Source of the DNA: Acidobacteriota bacterium
Lineage (GTDB): Bacteria; Acidobacteriota; Thermoanaerobaculia; Thermoanaerobaculales; Thermoanaerobaculaceae
Assembly (NCBI GenBank): GCA_003133645.1
Contig: PKYI01000053.1
Coordinates: 2,464-66,463 of the forward strand
Reading direction: 5' to 3'
Length of the DNA stretch: 64,000 bases
Under the pieces are notes generated by a model, which was not told the DNA's origin, searched no databases, and saw nothing but the letters and a program-made list of their open reading frames with translations. This document shows positions 27,691 to 36,517 of the stretch, piece by piece (the stretch's first letter is position 1; every line of letters starts with the position of its first letter). The position numbers were made by a program, and so were the translations under genes.

Positions 27691-28652
27691 GGCGCGGCCT
27701 CCCCCGCGCCGGCCCGCGGTGCGCCCGACTGCTCGGCCGCGGGCAGCTCGGCAAGGTCGCGCACGATGAGCGTCCCCGCCCCCTCGTTGGTGAACACCTC
27801 CATGAGCAGGGCAAGCTTGGGCTGGAACCCGACGACGTGCACCCGCCGCACGCCGCCGGCGAGCGCGGCGCGCGCCGCGTTGACCTTGGGGAGTATCCCC
27901 CCGGCCAGGGCGCCGCGCGCTTCCATTATCGCCAGAGCCTTGAGGTCGGCGCAGCTGATCATCGAGGCCTTGTCCGCCCGGTCCTCGAGGATCCCGGGGG
28001 TCTCGGTGAGGAAGAGCAGCTTCTCGGCGTCGAGGGCGCAGGCGATCGTCGCGGCCACCGTGTCGGCGTTGACGTTGAGCACGCGCCCGTCGTCGTCGGC
28101 GGCGAGCGGGCTGACGACCGGCACGTAGCCGGTGTTGAGCAGGGCGACCAGAACGGCGGCGTCCACGCCGGTGATGTCACCGACCTCGCCGAAGTCCACG
28201 ACCTCGCGTGTGCCACCGTCCTCGACCTCGACCGGAGGCCGGCGCGTCGCCCGCACGAGAGCGGCGTCCACGCCCGAAACCCCGACCGCCGGGAGATGGA
28301 CCGCGCGGCAGGCGGCCAGCACCGCGGTGTTCACGGTGCCGTTGAGCGTCATGACCACGGTTTCGAGCGCCTGCGGGGGCGTGACCCGCCGTCCGCCGAC
28401 GAACCGCGTCTCGATCCCGAGGCGCCCGGCGAGCGCCGTGGACTGTGGCCCGCCGCCGTGCACGAGCACGACCCTGATGCCGACCTCGCGCAGGACGTTG
28501 ACCTGCTCGGCGAGCCGCCGCAGGACGGCCGCGTCCGTGCTCGCCGCGCCGCCCAGCTTGATCACGAACACGCGCCCCTTGTACAGCCTGATGTACGGCA
28601 GCGCCCGGGTGAGCCCCGCCATTGCCGCCTCGCGGTCGTAGGGACCGGTCAT
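27687..28652 (-). CDS. argB: N-acetylglutamate kinase
   Basis: 321 aa from ATG 28652, which overlaps the argF' stop by four bases. It has the amino-acid kinase fold: 'FVIKLGGAA' at the start, 'VLVHGGGPQ', 'NVNADTVAATIA' and 'GGILPKVNAARAAL' for ATP and substrate. It phosphorylates N-acetyl-L-glutamate, the second step of arginine synthesis. The N-terminal helix (ALPYIRLYKG) resembles that of arginine-sensitive hexameric forms, so feedback inhibition is plausible. The extreme C-terminus is an Ala/Pro-rich tail. Confidence 0.95.
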   Translation of the reverse strand: MTGPYDREAAMAGLTRALPYIRLYKGRVFVIKLGGAASTDAAVLRRLAEQVNVLREVGIRVVLVHGGGPQSTALAGRLGIETRFVGGRRVTPPQALETVVMTLNGTVNTAVLAACRAVHLPAVGVSGVDAALVRATRRPPVEVEDGGTREVVDFGEVGDITGVDAAVLVALLNTGYVPVVSPLAADDDGRVLNVNADTVAATIACALDAEKLLFLTETPGILEDRADKASMISCADLKALAIMEARGALAGGILPKVNAARAALAGGVRRVHVVGFQPKLALLMEVFTNEGAGTLIVRDLAELPAAEQSGAPRAGAGEAAP

Positions 28653-29659
28653 GCGCCCTCCTTGGTCAGCATCTCGAGCAGCAGCGCCTTCTGGGCGTGC
28701 AGGCGGTTGCCGGCCTGGCGGACGACGACGCTCCGCGGCCCGTCGAGCACCTCGTCCGTCACCTTCACGTTGCGCCGCACCGGCAGGCAGTGCATGAAGC
28801 GGGCGCCCGGCCCCGCCGGCCGGTACCACGCCTCCGAGACGCACCAGTCGCGCAAGCCGGCGCGCAGCGGGGCCTCGTCGGCGGGCCGGCCGTAGAACGC
28901 CGGCGCCGCCCACGACTTCGCGTAGACGACGTGCGCGCCCACCATTGCGGCCTCGCGGTCGGAGGTCTCTTCGACGCGGCCGCCGCGGCGCGCCGCCCAG
29001 GCGCGGGCGCGCGCCATGATCGGCTGCGGCAGCGCGTAGCCCTCGGGTCTGAGAACTGTCACCTGCATCCCCCGCCGCGCCGCCATCGCCAGGGCGGACG
29101 CCGCCACCGCGTACGGCAGCGGCCGCGGGTGGTAGGCCCACGACAGCACGAAACGGCCGCCCTGCCGCGGGATCTCCAGGTCGTCCAGCGTCTTCCAGTC
29201 GGCCAGCACCTGGCACGGGTGCGAAACGGCCGACTCCAGGTTGACGAACGGTACCGGCGAGAGCGCGGCCATCGTGCGGATCACGCCGTCGGCGAGGTCC
29301 TCCTCGAGGTCCTTCCCACGCGCGAAGCAACGCACGGCGAGTGCGTCGGCGTACTGGGCGAGCACCGGGACCGCGTCGCGCACGTGCTCGGCGGCGTCGC
29401 CGTCCATCACGACGCCGTCGCGGGTCTCGAGCTGCCAGGAGCCCTGGCCCGGCGCGATCACGAACGAGGCACCCCCGAGCTGGGCGACGCCGGCCTGCAT
29501 CGAGGCCAGCGTCCGCAGCGACGGGTTCATGAACAGGAGCGCCACGACGCGGCCGCGCAGCGCGTCGGAAAGCGGTCGGCGTTCCAGCTCGCCGGCGCGC
29601 GCGAGCACCGCTTCGAGGCGGTCGTCGGCGAGGTCGTCGAGGTCGAGGAAGCTCTTCAT
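28649..29659 (-). CDS. N-acetylornithine-type carbamoyltransferase (ArgF')
   Basis: 336 aa. The sequence follows Xanthomonas N-acetylornithine and Bacteroides N-succinylornithine carbamoyltransferases, not ordinary ArgF: 'MNPSLRTLASMQAGVAQLGG' (45-64), W75, 'VMDGDAAEH', 'SHPCQVLAD', 'SWAYHPRPLPYAVAASAL' and 'HCLPVRRNVKVTDEV'. It transfers the carbamoyl group to an acylated ornithine. Residue 90 is the known switch position (Glu in the acetyl enzyme, Pro in the succinyl enzyme) and is Ala here; the usual SxRTR is SLRTL. Acetyl specificity is inferred from the cluster. Confidence 0.88.
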   Translation of the reverse strand: MKSFLDLDDLADDRLEAVLARAGELERRPLSDALRGRVVALLFMNPSLRTLASMQAGVAQLGGASFVIAPGQGSWQLETRDGVVMDGDAAEHVRDAVPVLAQYADALAVRCFARGKDLEEDLADGVIRTMAALSPVPFVNLESAVSHPCQVLADWKTLDDLEIPRQGGRFVLSWAYHPRPLPYAVAASALAMAARRGMQVTVLRPEGYALPQPIMARARAWAARRGGRVEETSDREAAMVGAHVVYAKSWAAPAFYGRPADEAPLRAGLRDWCVSEAWYRPAGPGARFMHCLPVRRNVKVTDEVLDGPRSVVVRQAGNRLHAQKALLLEMLTKEGA

Positions 29660-30822
29660 GGTTGCATCTCCTTCAGCGCCGCGACCAGCTCGTCGACGTG
29701 CGCATCCTCCAGGATCAGCGGGGGCAGCAGACGGACGACGTGGGGGTCGGCGCTGCCGCCGGCGAGGATCCCCTTCCCGCGCAGGCGGGCGAGCACGTCC
29801 TTGGCGGGGGAAACGGTGCGCAGGCCGAGCAGGAACCCCATCCCCTGCACCGCCGTGACCGGGCCGACAAGGCACTCGCTGCGGAGCCGGGCCGACAGCC
29901 GTCGGACCCGGGCGAGTAGGCCCTCCGCCTCGATCGTCGCGATCACCGCCTCCACCAGCGCCATCGCCAGCGGCCCGCCGCCGAACGTCGTGCCGAGGTC
30001 GCCCTTCCTGATCCCGGCCGCCAGCGCCTCGCCAACGAGCACTGCGCCCACCGGGAAACCGCCGCCGAGCCCCTTCGCGGTCGTCAGCACGTCGGGGAGG
30101 ATGCCGTGCGCCTGCGCCGCGAACGGGTGCCCCGTCCGCCCCATCCCGCACTGCACCTCGTCGAAGATGAGGATGGCGCCGGCGGCGGCCGTGGCCGTCC
30201 GCGCCGTCTCGAGGAAGGCGCGCGAGAGCGCGCGGGCGCCGGCCACGCCCTGGACCGGCTCGAGGATCACGGCCGCCACCTCGCTCGTGATGGCCCGTTC
30301 CAGTGCCGCCGCGTCGTCGAACGGCACCCACGTCACGGCAAACGGTTCGACGGGGAACCCGTACCAGCGCTCGTGGCCCGCGGTCACCGCGCCGGCGGCC
30401 GCGGTGCGGCCGTGGAACGCCCCTTCCACCGCGACGACGCGCGGCCGCCCGGTGGCGAGGAACGCGATGCGCAGGGCGTTCTCGTTCGCCTCTGCGCCGG
30501 AGTTGACGAAGAACGCGCGGGAGAGCCCCGGCGGGCCGAAGCGCACGAGGCTCGCGGCGGCGCGCTCGCGCACGTCCAGGGGCACGATGTTGGACTGGAA
30601 GAACAGCGTCCGCGCCTGGCGGTCGAGCGCCGCGACCAGCGCCGGGTGCCCGTACCCGAGGAGGGCGACCGCGTGCCCGCCGTAGAAGTCGAGGTAGCGC
30701 TCGCCCGCCGCCGTGAACAGGTGCGCCCCTTCGCCCCGCACCGGCCGGAGCGCAACCTGCTCGACGACGTCGAGGAGCGCCGAGGACGAGAGGTCCGTCG
30801 TTCGTGCCACGTTGCCCTCCAT
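29656..30822 (-). CDS. argD: N-acetylornithine aminotransferase
   Basis: 388 aa. A class III PLP aminotransferase: 'YLDFYGGHAVALLGYGHP', 'FVNSGAEANENALRIA', 'ILIFDEVQCGMGRTG' and the PLP lysine in 'TTAKGLGGGFPVGA' near residue 240. It converts N-acetylglutamate 5-semialdehyde plus glutamate to N-acetylornithine. It starts three bases before argC stops and overlaps the next gene by four bases, so it sits firmly inside the operon. Confidence 0.94.
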   Translation of the reverse strand: MEGNVARTTDLSSSALLDVVEQVALRPVRGEGAHLFTAAGERYLDFYGGHAVALLGYGHPALVAALDRQARTLFFQSNIVPLDVRERAAASLVRFGPPGLSRAFFVNSGAEANENALRIAFLATGRPRVVAVEGAFHGRTAAAGAVTAGHERWYGFPVEPFAVTWVPFDDAAALERAITSEVAAVILEPVQGVAGARALSRAFLETARTATAAAGAILIFDEVQCGMGRTGHPFAAQAHGILPDVLTTAKGLGGGFPVGAVLVGEALAAGIRKGDLGTTFGGGPLAMALVEAVIATIEAEGLLARVRRLSARLRSECLVGPVTAVQGMGFLLGLRTVSPAKDVLARLRGKGILAGGSADPHVVRLLPPLILEDAHVDELVAALKEMQP

Positions 30823-30825
30823 GGC

Positions 30826-31899
30826 TCAGTGCCAGCCGATCCCCGCGAGCCTGAGACCCGCGTCCTCCTCGAGGCCGAGGAGCCGGTTCATCCACTGCAC
30901 GCCGCCGCCGGCAGCGCCTTTGACCAGGTTGTCGATCACCGAGGTGACGACCGCGGTGCGGCTGCGCGCCGCGACCCCGAGGCGGCAGGCGTTGGTGCCC
31001 ACGACCTCGTTGAGCCGCGGTGGGGCGGTGGTGACGCGCACGAACGGGGCGCCGCGGTAGAACTCCGCGACCGCCGCGGCGAGCGCCGCCGCCGGCATCG
31101 GCTCGACGAGCTGCAGCCGCAGCGTCGCGTGGATCCCGCGCACGAACGGCCCCGAGTGCGGCACGAACTCCACCTCCGGTTCCACGCCGCCGCAGGCGGG
31201 CGCCAAGAGCTGCCGCATCTCCGCCTCGTGGCGGTGCGCGAGCGGCGAGTAGGCGTAGAGGTTCCCGCTCCGCTCCGGGTGGTGGGTCCCCGCACCCGGC
31301 GTGCGCCCGCTCCCCGAGCTGCCCGTCACCGCCGAGACGAAGACGCCGCCCGAGGCGAGGCCGAGCGCGTACAGCGGGTAGGCGGCCAGCAGGACCGCGG
31401 TGGTGAAGCACCCCGGCTGCGCCGCGTGCCCCGGCGGCCGCCCCTGGTGGTGCTCCGGGACGGCGCATAGGAACGCGCCGGCCCGCTCCGGGGCGCCGTG
31501 GGCCTGGCCGTAGATCCGTGCGAAGCGCTCGGGGTCGGCGAAGCGGAAATCCGCCGAAAGGTCCACCGCGTGCGCCTCGGCGCCCGCGGCCTCCGCCGCG
31601 GCGAGCACGGAGTCGAGCAGCGCGGCCGTGGTCCCGTGCGGCGTCGCGGCGAAGATCGCGACCAGCCCGCCGCGGGGGGTGTACGAGGCCACCGCGTCCG
31701 CCGCCTCGAAGCGTAGCTCCGCCGGCAGCACCCCGGCCAGGTGTGGGAAGCACGCCGTCACCGAGGCGCCGGCCTGGCTCGTCGAGACCACGGCTGCGAT
31801 CCGCAGGTGCGGGTGGCCGGCCAGGAGCCGGAGCAGCTCGCCGGCCACATACCCGGTCCCGCCCAGGATCACGACCGGAACCGGCGCCGGCTCAGGCAT
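30826..31899 (-). CDS. argC: N-acetyl-gamma-glutamyl-phosphate reductase
   Basis: 357 aa. The N-terminal Rossmann loop is VVILGGTGYVAGELLRLLAGHP. The catalytic Cys is in 'AQPGCFTTAVLLAAYPL' near residue 160, and 'VTGSSGSGRTPGAGTHHPERS' is the conserved substrate region. It reduces N-acetylglutamyl phosphate to the semialdehyde with NADPH. Its start overlaps the end of the P-loop gene by 8 bp, tying that gene to arginine synthesis. Confidence 0.95.
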   Translation of the reverse strand: MPEPAPVPVVILGGTGYVAGELLRLLAGHPHLRIAAVVSTSQAGASVTACFPHLAGVLPAELRFEAADAVASYTPRGGLVAIFAATPHGTTAALLDSVLAAAEAAGAEAHAVDLSADFRFADPERFARIYGQAHGAPERAGAFLCAVPEHHQGRPPGHAAQPGCFTTAVLLAAYPLYALGLASGGVFVSAVTGSSGSGRTPGAGTHHPERSGNLYAYSPLAHRHEAEMRQLLAPACGGVEPEVEFVPHSGPFVRGIHATLRLQLVEPMPAAALAAAVAEFYRGAPFVRVTTAPPRLNEVVGTNACRLGVAARSRTAVVTSVIDNLVKGAAGGGVQWMNRLLGLEEDAGLRLAGIGWH

Positions 31900-32968
31900 C
31901 CGTATCTCCGTTCGTCACCGGGGAGAGGCCCAGCTTCGCCATCACCAGCGCGGCAAGCTCGGCCGGGTTCGTGCGGGCGTTGATCCCCGGCACGCCGGTC
32001 TCGCGCTCGGTCAGCACCGTCCCGGCGACGTTGTCCGTCGCGGGCCCGGTCAACACCGCGGCCGCGAGTCCGTAGCGGTCCCGCAGGAGTTGCACGCCGC
32101 CCCACGCCGCGACCGGGTCGTTGGCGGCGAGCACCAGCACGCCGAAGCTCGCCGCGAGCGCCGCGTCGGCGAGGATCGCGTCCACGCCGTACAGGCCGAG
32201 CAGCCCGTCCCCGAGTTCGAGCACGATCACGTCCGGTGCGTCGGCCGCGAGGTGCGTGAGGATCGTCCGCGCCACCCGTGGGGCCACACCGGCCGTGGTG
32301 GTCACCACGCCGAGGTCCGTGAAGATAAGGGTGTGACGCGCCCCGGCATCCTCCATCGCGAGGATGTCGCGCCGGAGCGACACGCCGGTGGCCTTGCCCG
32401 CGGCCACCTTGAGCCCGCGATGCGCGAACGCCTGGATGAGCGAGCAGGCCGCCTGCGTCTTGCCGGCGTTCATGCACGTCCCGACGATCGCCACCACCGG
32501 GACGCCGCCGAGGTCGAGGCGGTCCTCAAGCGGCAGGGCGCCCTGCGCGATGTGCGCCGGGAGGCCGACCCGCTCGCCGAGGTACGGGAAGTGCAGGACC
32601 TGGCCGAGGACCTCGACCACGAACGGGTTGCCGAGGTCCGGGTTGACGCCGTCGCACACGCCGATCACCCCGCCCAGATTCAGGAGGTTGAGGCGGTCCC
32701 CGACCTCGACGCGCTGCGGCAGGTACCCCGAGTAGCCGAACAGCGCCTTGCGGTGGCCAAGCGCACCGGCGACCACGTCGCCCGGCTTGACCAGCGAGAA
32801 TCGGCCGGAGGGCAGCTCGAGCTGGTTGTAGGTGCTCTTCGCGTTCTCCACCCGCACCGCGACCACGCCGCCCTCGACCGCGGGGATCTCCCCGCCGAGC
32901 CGGACCTCGCGCGAGAGGCGGCAGGTCGCGGTCACCGAGCCGATCTTGTCGAGGAGCACCTTCTTCAT
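31892..32968 (-). CDS. P-loop protein of the arginine operon (DUF1611/DgcN-like C-terminus?); candidate N-acylglutamate synthase
   Basis: 358 aa from ATG 32968, which overlaps the argG stop by four bases (ATGA). Residues 1-150 are a beta-rich domain I do not recognise. Residues 155-355 form a P-loop domain: GTCMNAGKT at 163-171, then 'RGLKVAAGKATG' and 'DVIVLELGDGLLG'. This resembles the GTDCxxGK loop of DUF1611 and dethiobiotin-synthase-like enzymes. DUF1611 includes DgcN, reported as a D-glutamate N-acetyltransferase. The cluster has every arginine enzyme except an N-acetylglutamate synthase (no ArgA GNAT or ArgJ), and this is its only unassigned gene. That suggests it supplies acetylglutamate or controls flux. 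The role is inferred. Confidence 0.5.
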   Translation of the reverse strand: MKKVLLDKIGSVTATCRLSREVRLGGEIPAVEGGVVAVRVENAKSTYNQLELPSGRFSLVKPGDVVAGALGHRKALFGYSGYLPQRVEVGDRLNLLNLGGVIGVCDGVNPDLGNPFVVEVLGQVLHFPYLGERVGLPAHIAQGALPLEDRLDLGGVPVVAIVGTCMNAGKTQAACSLIQAFAHRGLKVAAGKATGVSLRRDILAMEDAGARHTLIFTDLGVVTTTAGVAPRVARTILTHLAADAPDVIVLELGDGLLGLYGVDAILADAALAASFGVLVLAANDPVAAWGGVQLLRDRYGLAAAVLTGPATDNVAGTVLTERETGVPGINARTNPAELAALVMAKLGLSPVTNGDTDA

Positions 32969-34170
32969 GGCTGCCCCCCGCCGGCGCGGGCGTGCAAAAT
33001 CCCGGGGAGCGCCAGCATGCGGGAGAACCCGCGCGCGTCCGCCGCGGTCCACTCCCCCGCCGCCTCGCCGTAGACCGCGCACGAGGCGGCCTTGAGCGAG
33101 TAGGGCGAGGCGACGCCCTCCACGAACGCCGACCCCGGCCGCAGCAACACGCGCACCTCCCCGGTGACGCGGAGCTGCGAGCGCCCGAACAGCGCCTCGA
33201 TGTCGCGGCACGCCGGCTCGAGGAACTGCCCCTCGTGGACCAGATCGCCATACACCGCCGCGAGGCCGTCTTTCACCCGCTGCTGCCGCGCGGTCAACGT
33301 CAGCTTCTCGAGCTCGCGGTGGGCGGCGATGAGCAGGACCGCGGCCGGCGCCTCGAACGCCACCCGGCCCTTGAGCCCGATGATCGTGTCGCCGAGGTGG
33401 ATCCCGCGCCCAATGCCGAACGCGCCGCCGAGCAGGTTGAGGCTTTCCACCAGCTCGACTGGCGCTATCGCGACGCCGTCCAGCGCGGCCGGCACTCCGG
33501 CCGCGAATGAGACCGCGTGCGACTCAGCAGCCCGCGTGTTCGCGAACGCGCCGCGGGTGAGGACCCACGCTTCCTCGGGCAGCGGCGCCACCGTGTCGGC
33601 GGTCTCGCGGCCGCCGATCGTGCACCCCCACAGGCCCGAGTTGACCGAGTACGCGGCGCGCTGGGCCGGCCATTCGACCCCGCGTTCCGCCAGGAACGCC
33701 ACCTCGTACGCCCGCGAGAACCCCTCGTCGCGGACCGGGGCGATGATCTCGAGCTCGGGCGCCAGGGTCCGCAGCGCGACCTCGAAGCGCACCTGGTCGT
33801 TGCCGGCCGCGGTGCAGCCGTGCGCGACCGCCTCGGCCTCGGCCTCACGGGCGGTCTCGGCGACGAGGCGCGCCTGCAGGGAGCGCTCGGCGCCGACGCA
33901 TAGCGGGTACACCTGGCCGCGCAGCACGTTGCCGGCGATCAGGTGGCGGAGGGTCTCGTCGAAGTACCGCGCCCGCGCGTCGATCAGCACGTGTCGCTCC
34001 GCCCCCAGGGCGAGGGCGCGGGCCTCGATGGCGGCGCGGTCGGCGGACGACATCCCGCCCGTGTCGACGGTCACGGTCGTCACCGCCGCGCCGTAGCGCT
34101 CGGCCAGCCAAGGGACGCAGAACGAGGTATCGAGCCCGCCCGAGAACGCCAGCACGATCCGCTTAGGCAT
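32965..34170 (-). CDS. argG: argininosuccinate synthase
   Basis: 401 aa. The N-terminal PP-loop is RIVLAFSGGLDTSFCVPWL; 'GCTAAGNDQVRFE' and 'YSVNSGLWGCTIGGRE' are the family's citrulline/aspartate-binding segments. It joins citrulline and aspartate with ATP. It overlaps argR by 8 bp and the P-loop gene by 4 bp. With free citrulline as substrate, it must act after the M20 deacetylase in this pathway. Confidence 0.95.
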   Translation of the reverse strand: MPKRIVLAFSGGLDTSFCVPWLAERYGAAVTTVTVDTGGMSSADRAAIEARALALGAERHVLIDARARYFDETLRHLIAGNVLRGQVYPLCVGAERSLQARLVAETAREAEAEAVAHGCTAAGNDQVRFEVALRTLAPELEIIAPVRDEGFSRAYEVAFLAERGVEWPAQRAAYSVNSGLWGCTIGGRETADTVAPLPEEAWVLTRGAFANTRAAESHAVSFAAGVPAALDGVAIAPVELVESLNLLGGAFGIGRGIHLGDTIIGLKGRVAFEAPAAVLLIAAHRELEKLTLTARQQRVKDGLAAVYGDLVHEGQFLEPACRDIEALFGRSQLRVTGEVRVLLRPGSAFVEGVASPYSLKAASCAVYGEAAGEWTAADARGFSRMLALPGILHARAGGGQP

Positions 34171-34636
34171 GCACGGCCTCCTTCACGAGCGCCGCCAGCT
34201 TCGCCTCGACGCGGGCTTGCTGGCGCCGCCCCGCGGTGGCGACGAAGAAGGTGTCGTCCCCGGCCACGGTCCCGGCCACCTCCGGCCAGGAGGCGCGGTC
34301 GAGCGCGAGGGCCACGAGCGCGGCGATCCCCGGCGGGGTCTTCACGACCAGGAGGTAGGGTCCGGCGGCGGCGACGCCCTTCACGAACCCGGCGGCTTCG
34401 GCGAGCTCCGAGGCGACCGGCGCGGCGCCGCCGAGCGCGTCGCCGGCGACGTAGCGGCCGTTCACCCGGACAGCGCCGATCTCCTGCAGGTCGCGGGAGA
34501 CGCTCGACTGCGTGACCGTGAACCCCCGCGCGGTCAGCAGCTCGACGAGCTCCGCCTGGCTGTGGACCTCCTCGTGGTGCAGGAGCTCCTCGATCACGGC
34601 CTGACGCTGCTGCCAGCTCTCCACCTTGCTCGGCAT
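34163..34636 (-). CDS. argR: arginine repressor ArgR
   Basis: 157 aa from ATG 34636, with GGAGGTTC directly upstream. The N-terminal winged helix (~10-75) carries 'ELVELLTARGFTVTQSSVSRDLQEIG', the ArgR DNA-reading helix. The C-terminal domain (~85-157) has 'GTVAGDDTFFVATA', which binds arginine and forms the hexamer. First gene of the operon, so arginine probably controls the entire cluster by feedback, including argR itself. A promoter and inverted-repeat operator lie just upstream. Confidence 0.95.
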   Translation of the reverse strand: MPSKVESWQQRQAVIEELLHHEEVHSQAELVELLTARGFTVTQSSVSRDLQEIGAVRVNGRYVAGDALGGAAPVASELAEAAGFVKGVAAAGPYLLVVKTPPGIAALVALALDRASWPEVAGTVAGDDTFFVATAGRRQQARVEAKLAALVKEAVHA

Positions 34637-34686
34637 AGTTGAACCTCCGCGGTCCGTCCGCCCCTCCCCCTCCGGGCGGAATACGA

Positions 34687-34725
34687 TATGCGCACAATCA
34701 TATTTCAATGCGCATAACGATGCAA
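34687..34725 (-). promoter_or_regulatory. arginine operon promoter with overlapping inverted-repeat operator
   Basis: Minus strand: -10 TATGAT (34697-34702), 17-bp spacer, weak -35 TTGCAT (34720-34725), start expected near 34690. Perfect arms TATGCGCA (34687-34694) and TGCGCATA (34709-34716), centres 22 bp apart, cover the -10 and spacer. An ArgR hexamer bound here would block polymerase. The arms do not match the E. coli ARG box closely, so ArgR binding is inferred. Confidence 0.55.
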
Positions 34726-34838
34726 GCCTCCGTCACCACCGCCGCTGCATTCATGAAGTCTTCAGCGTGCCTCGGTAAAATCTCAGCGCCTTGCCCGCTC
34801 AACGCGACGGATGGGGCGCGCCCGCGGAGGACCACGAG

Positions 34839-35640
34839 ATGACCGGACCTGAGAGATCGACGCGTCACACCTGGTGGCGCCTCGCCGCCCTCGTCCTGGC
34901 GGCGGTGCTGGCCATCCCCGCGGTCGCGGCGGGTGGCGGCGCCGCACCTCACGCACAGACGCCGAGCCTGGCCGTGATCGTCGTCGTCGACGGCCTCTCG
35001 TGGGCGCGCTTCGAGCAGTACCGCGTCGACGGGCCGCGGATCGCGGTCGGGTTCGTCCAGCGCCTCAACCGCCTTCTCGACGAAACCCTGGGCCTCGACC
35101 CGGCGAGCCGCCCGGTCGCGGCGGTCGAGGGGTGGGCTCTCTACTACACCCCGGCCGCTCGCCCTGCGCACCGTGGCCGGCCAGAACGGGCCGGCGGGTC
35201 GGCCCGTCGCACCCCGCGACGTGGACGCCGCGTTGCCCAAAGTGCTCTCGACCCTGTTCGCGGAGGAGTTCGCCGGCGTTGACCTCGCCTCGCAGGCCGA
35301 CTCGTGGCCCGCGAGCGACCCGATGACTGAGTTCGTCCGCAACGACTTCGACCCGGCGCGCTCGGGCGACGCCACCCTGATCCCGAAGCCCGGCGTCCTC
35401 ATGCACTGGGATCCGGGCCGGGGCACCGGCCACGGCTCGCCGTACGAGCCCGACACGCACGTGCCGCTGGTTTTCCTCGGCGGCCCGTTCGCGCCCGGCC
35501 GGATCGCGGCCGACACGACCCCGTACGACCTCGCGCCGACGCTCGCGGCGCTGTTGGCCGTGAAGATGCCGGCCGCCACGAGCCGCGCCCTCGTCCCGCC
35601 GCCTCCCCCCGAGATGCCGGCTCAGAGCCGCCCGAAGTAG
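34839..35640 (+). pseudogene. decayed alkaline phosphatase-superfamily (PafA-like) gene
   Basis: From ATG 34839 the frame encodes a signal peptide and the phosphatase start 'SLAVIVVVDGLSWARFEQYR'. It jumps within 40 residues to late-protein sequence and loses frame near 35160-35175. The other frame then continues to 35640 with 'LALRTVAGQNG' and the C-terminal metal site 'GRGTGHGSPYEPDTHVPLVFLGG'. About 350 central residues, including the Thr/Ser nucleophile, are missing. So one large deletion plus one frameshift have destroyed a secreted phosphomonoesterase. Its end overlaps the convergent methyltransferase by 19 bp. Confidence 0.75.
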
Positions 35641-36416
35641 ACCTGCGTGTCGTAGGCGAACGCGACCGTGCCGCGCTCGTTGTGCAGGTCGAACACCGAG
35701 CGCAGCGCCGCGAGCATCGGGGCGTGATTCGGGTGTCCTGGCGCCGGCGCGTACGAGGAGGACAGCAGCCGGCCTTCGAGCGCCTCGTCGTCGAACACCT
35801 GCCGGTTGGGGAACACCCGCACCTGGAACGCCGCGGGACTGAAGAACTCCGCGATCACCGCGTCGGTGACGTTCGCATGGTCCACCCGCTCGTAGTCCGT
35901 CGCGTACTCCAGCAGCAGCCGTTCGTACGCCACGGCAAAGGCATTTGCGTCCTTGCGGCGCAGGTTCCAGAGCAGGACCACCCACCCGCCCGGCTTGAGG
36001 ATGCGGGCAAACTCGGCCCGCGCGCGCGGCCGGTCGAACCAGTGGAACGCCTGCGCCGCCGTGATGAGATCCACGCTGGCGGCGGGGAGTGTCGTCGCCT
36101 CGGCGCGAGCGTCCACGCTGACGAAACCCGGATACGAGGCGAGCGCCCGCTCCCCCTCCGCGCGCATCTCCGCGTTCGGTTCGACGCCGAACACCCTGCA
36201 ACCGCGGGCGAGGAGCATTCCGGCGAGGATCCCCGTCCCGGAGCCGAGGTCGGCAACAATCGATCCCGGCGCCAGGCCGCACTCGCCTTCGAGGAGTGTC
36301 ACGACCCCGTCGGGGTAGCCGGGCCGGTGCCGAGCGTACAGCTCCGCGCGCCCCTTGAACCGCCGGGTCGGGTCGAAGAAGCCCCGGCTTCCGTTGCGGC
36401 CGCCGTCCTGATCCAT
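35622..36416 (-). CDS. class I SAM-dependent methyltransferase
   Basis: 264 aa. The SAM-binding motif I is VADLGSGTGILAGMLL near residue 54, followed by an acidic motif II (VFGVEPN), 'AQAFHWFDRP' and 'LKPGGWVVLLWN'. It resembles the trans-aconitate/UbiE-like group of small-molecule methyltransferases. The substrate is unknown. It is convergent with the phosphatase pseudogene and divergent from the dipeptidase. Confidence 0.85.
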   Translation of the reverse strand: MDQDGGRNGSRGFFDPTRRFKGRAELYARHRPGYPDGVVTLLEGECGLAPGSIVADLGSGTGILAGMLLARGCRVFGVEPNAEMRAEGERALASYPGFVSVDARAEATTLPAASVDLITAAQAFHWFDRPRARAEFARILKPGGWVVLLWNLRRKDANAFAVAYERLLLEYATDYERVDHANVTDAVIAEFFSPAAFQVRVFPNRQVFDDEALEGRLLSSSYAPAPGHPNHAPMLAALRSVFDLHNERGTVAFAYDTQVYFGRL

Positions 36417-36517
36417 GGCCCGATTCTCGCCCAGTCGGTGCCGCGACTCAAGGCGGCGCGGCGCCGGCGGTTGCCGGCAGCGGCGCGGGCGTGCAAGATG
36501 GCGCCCGGAGGTTCACC

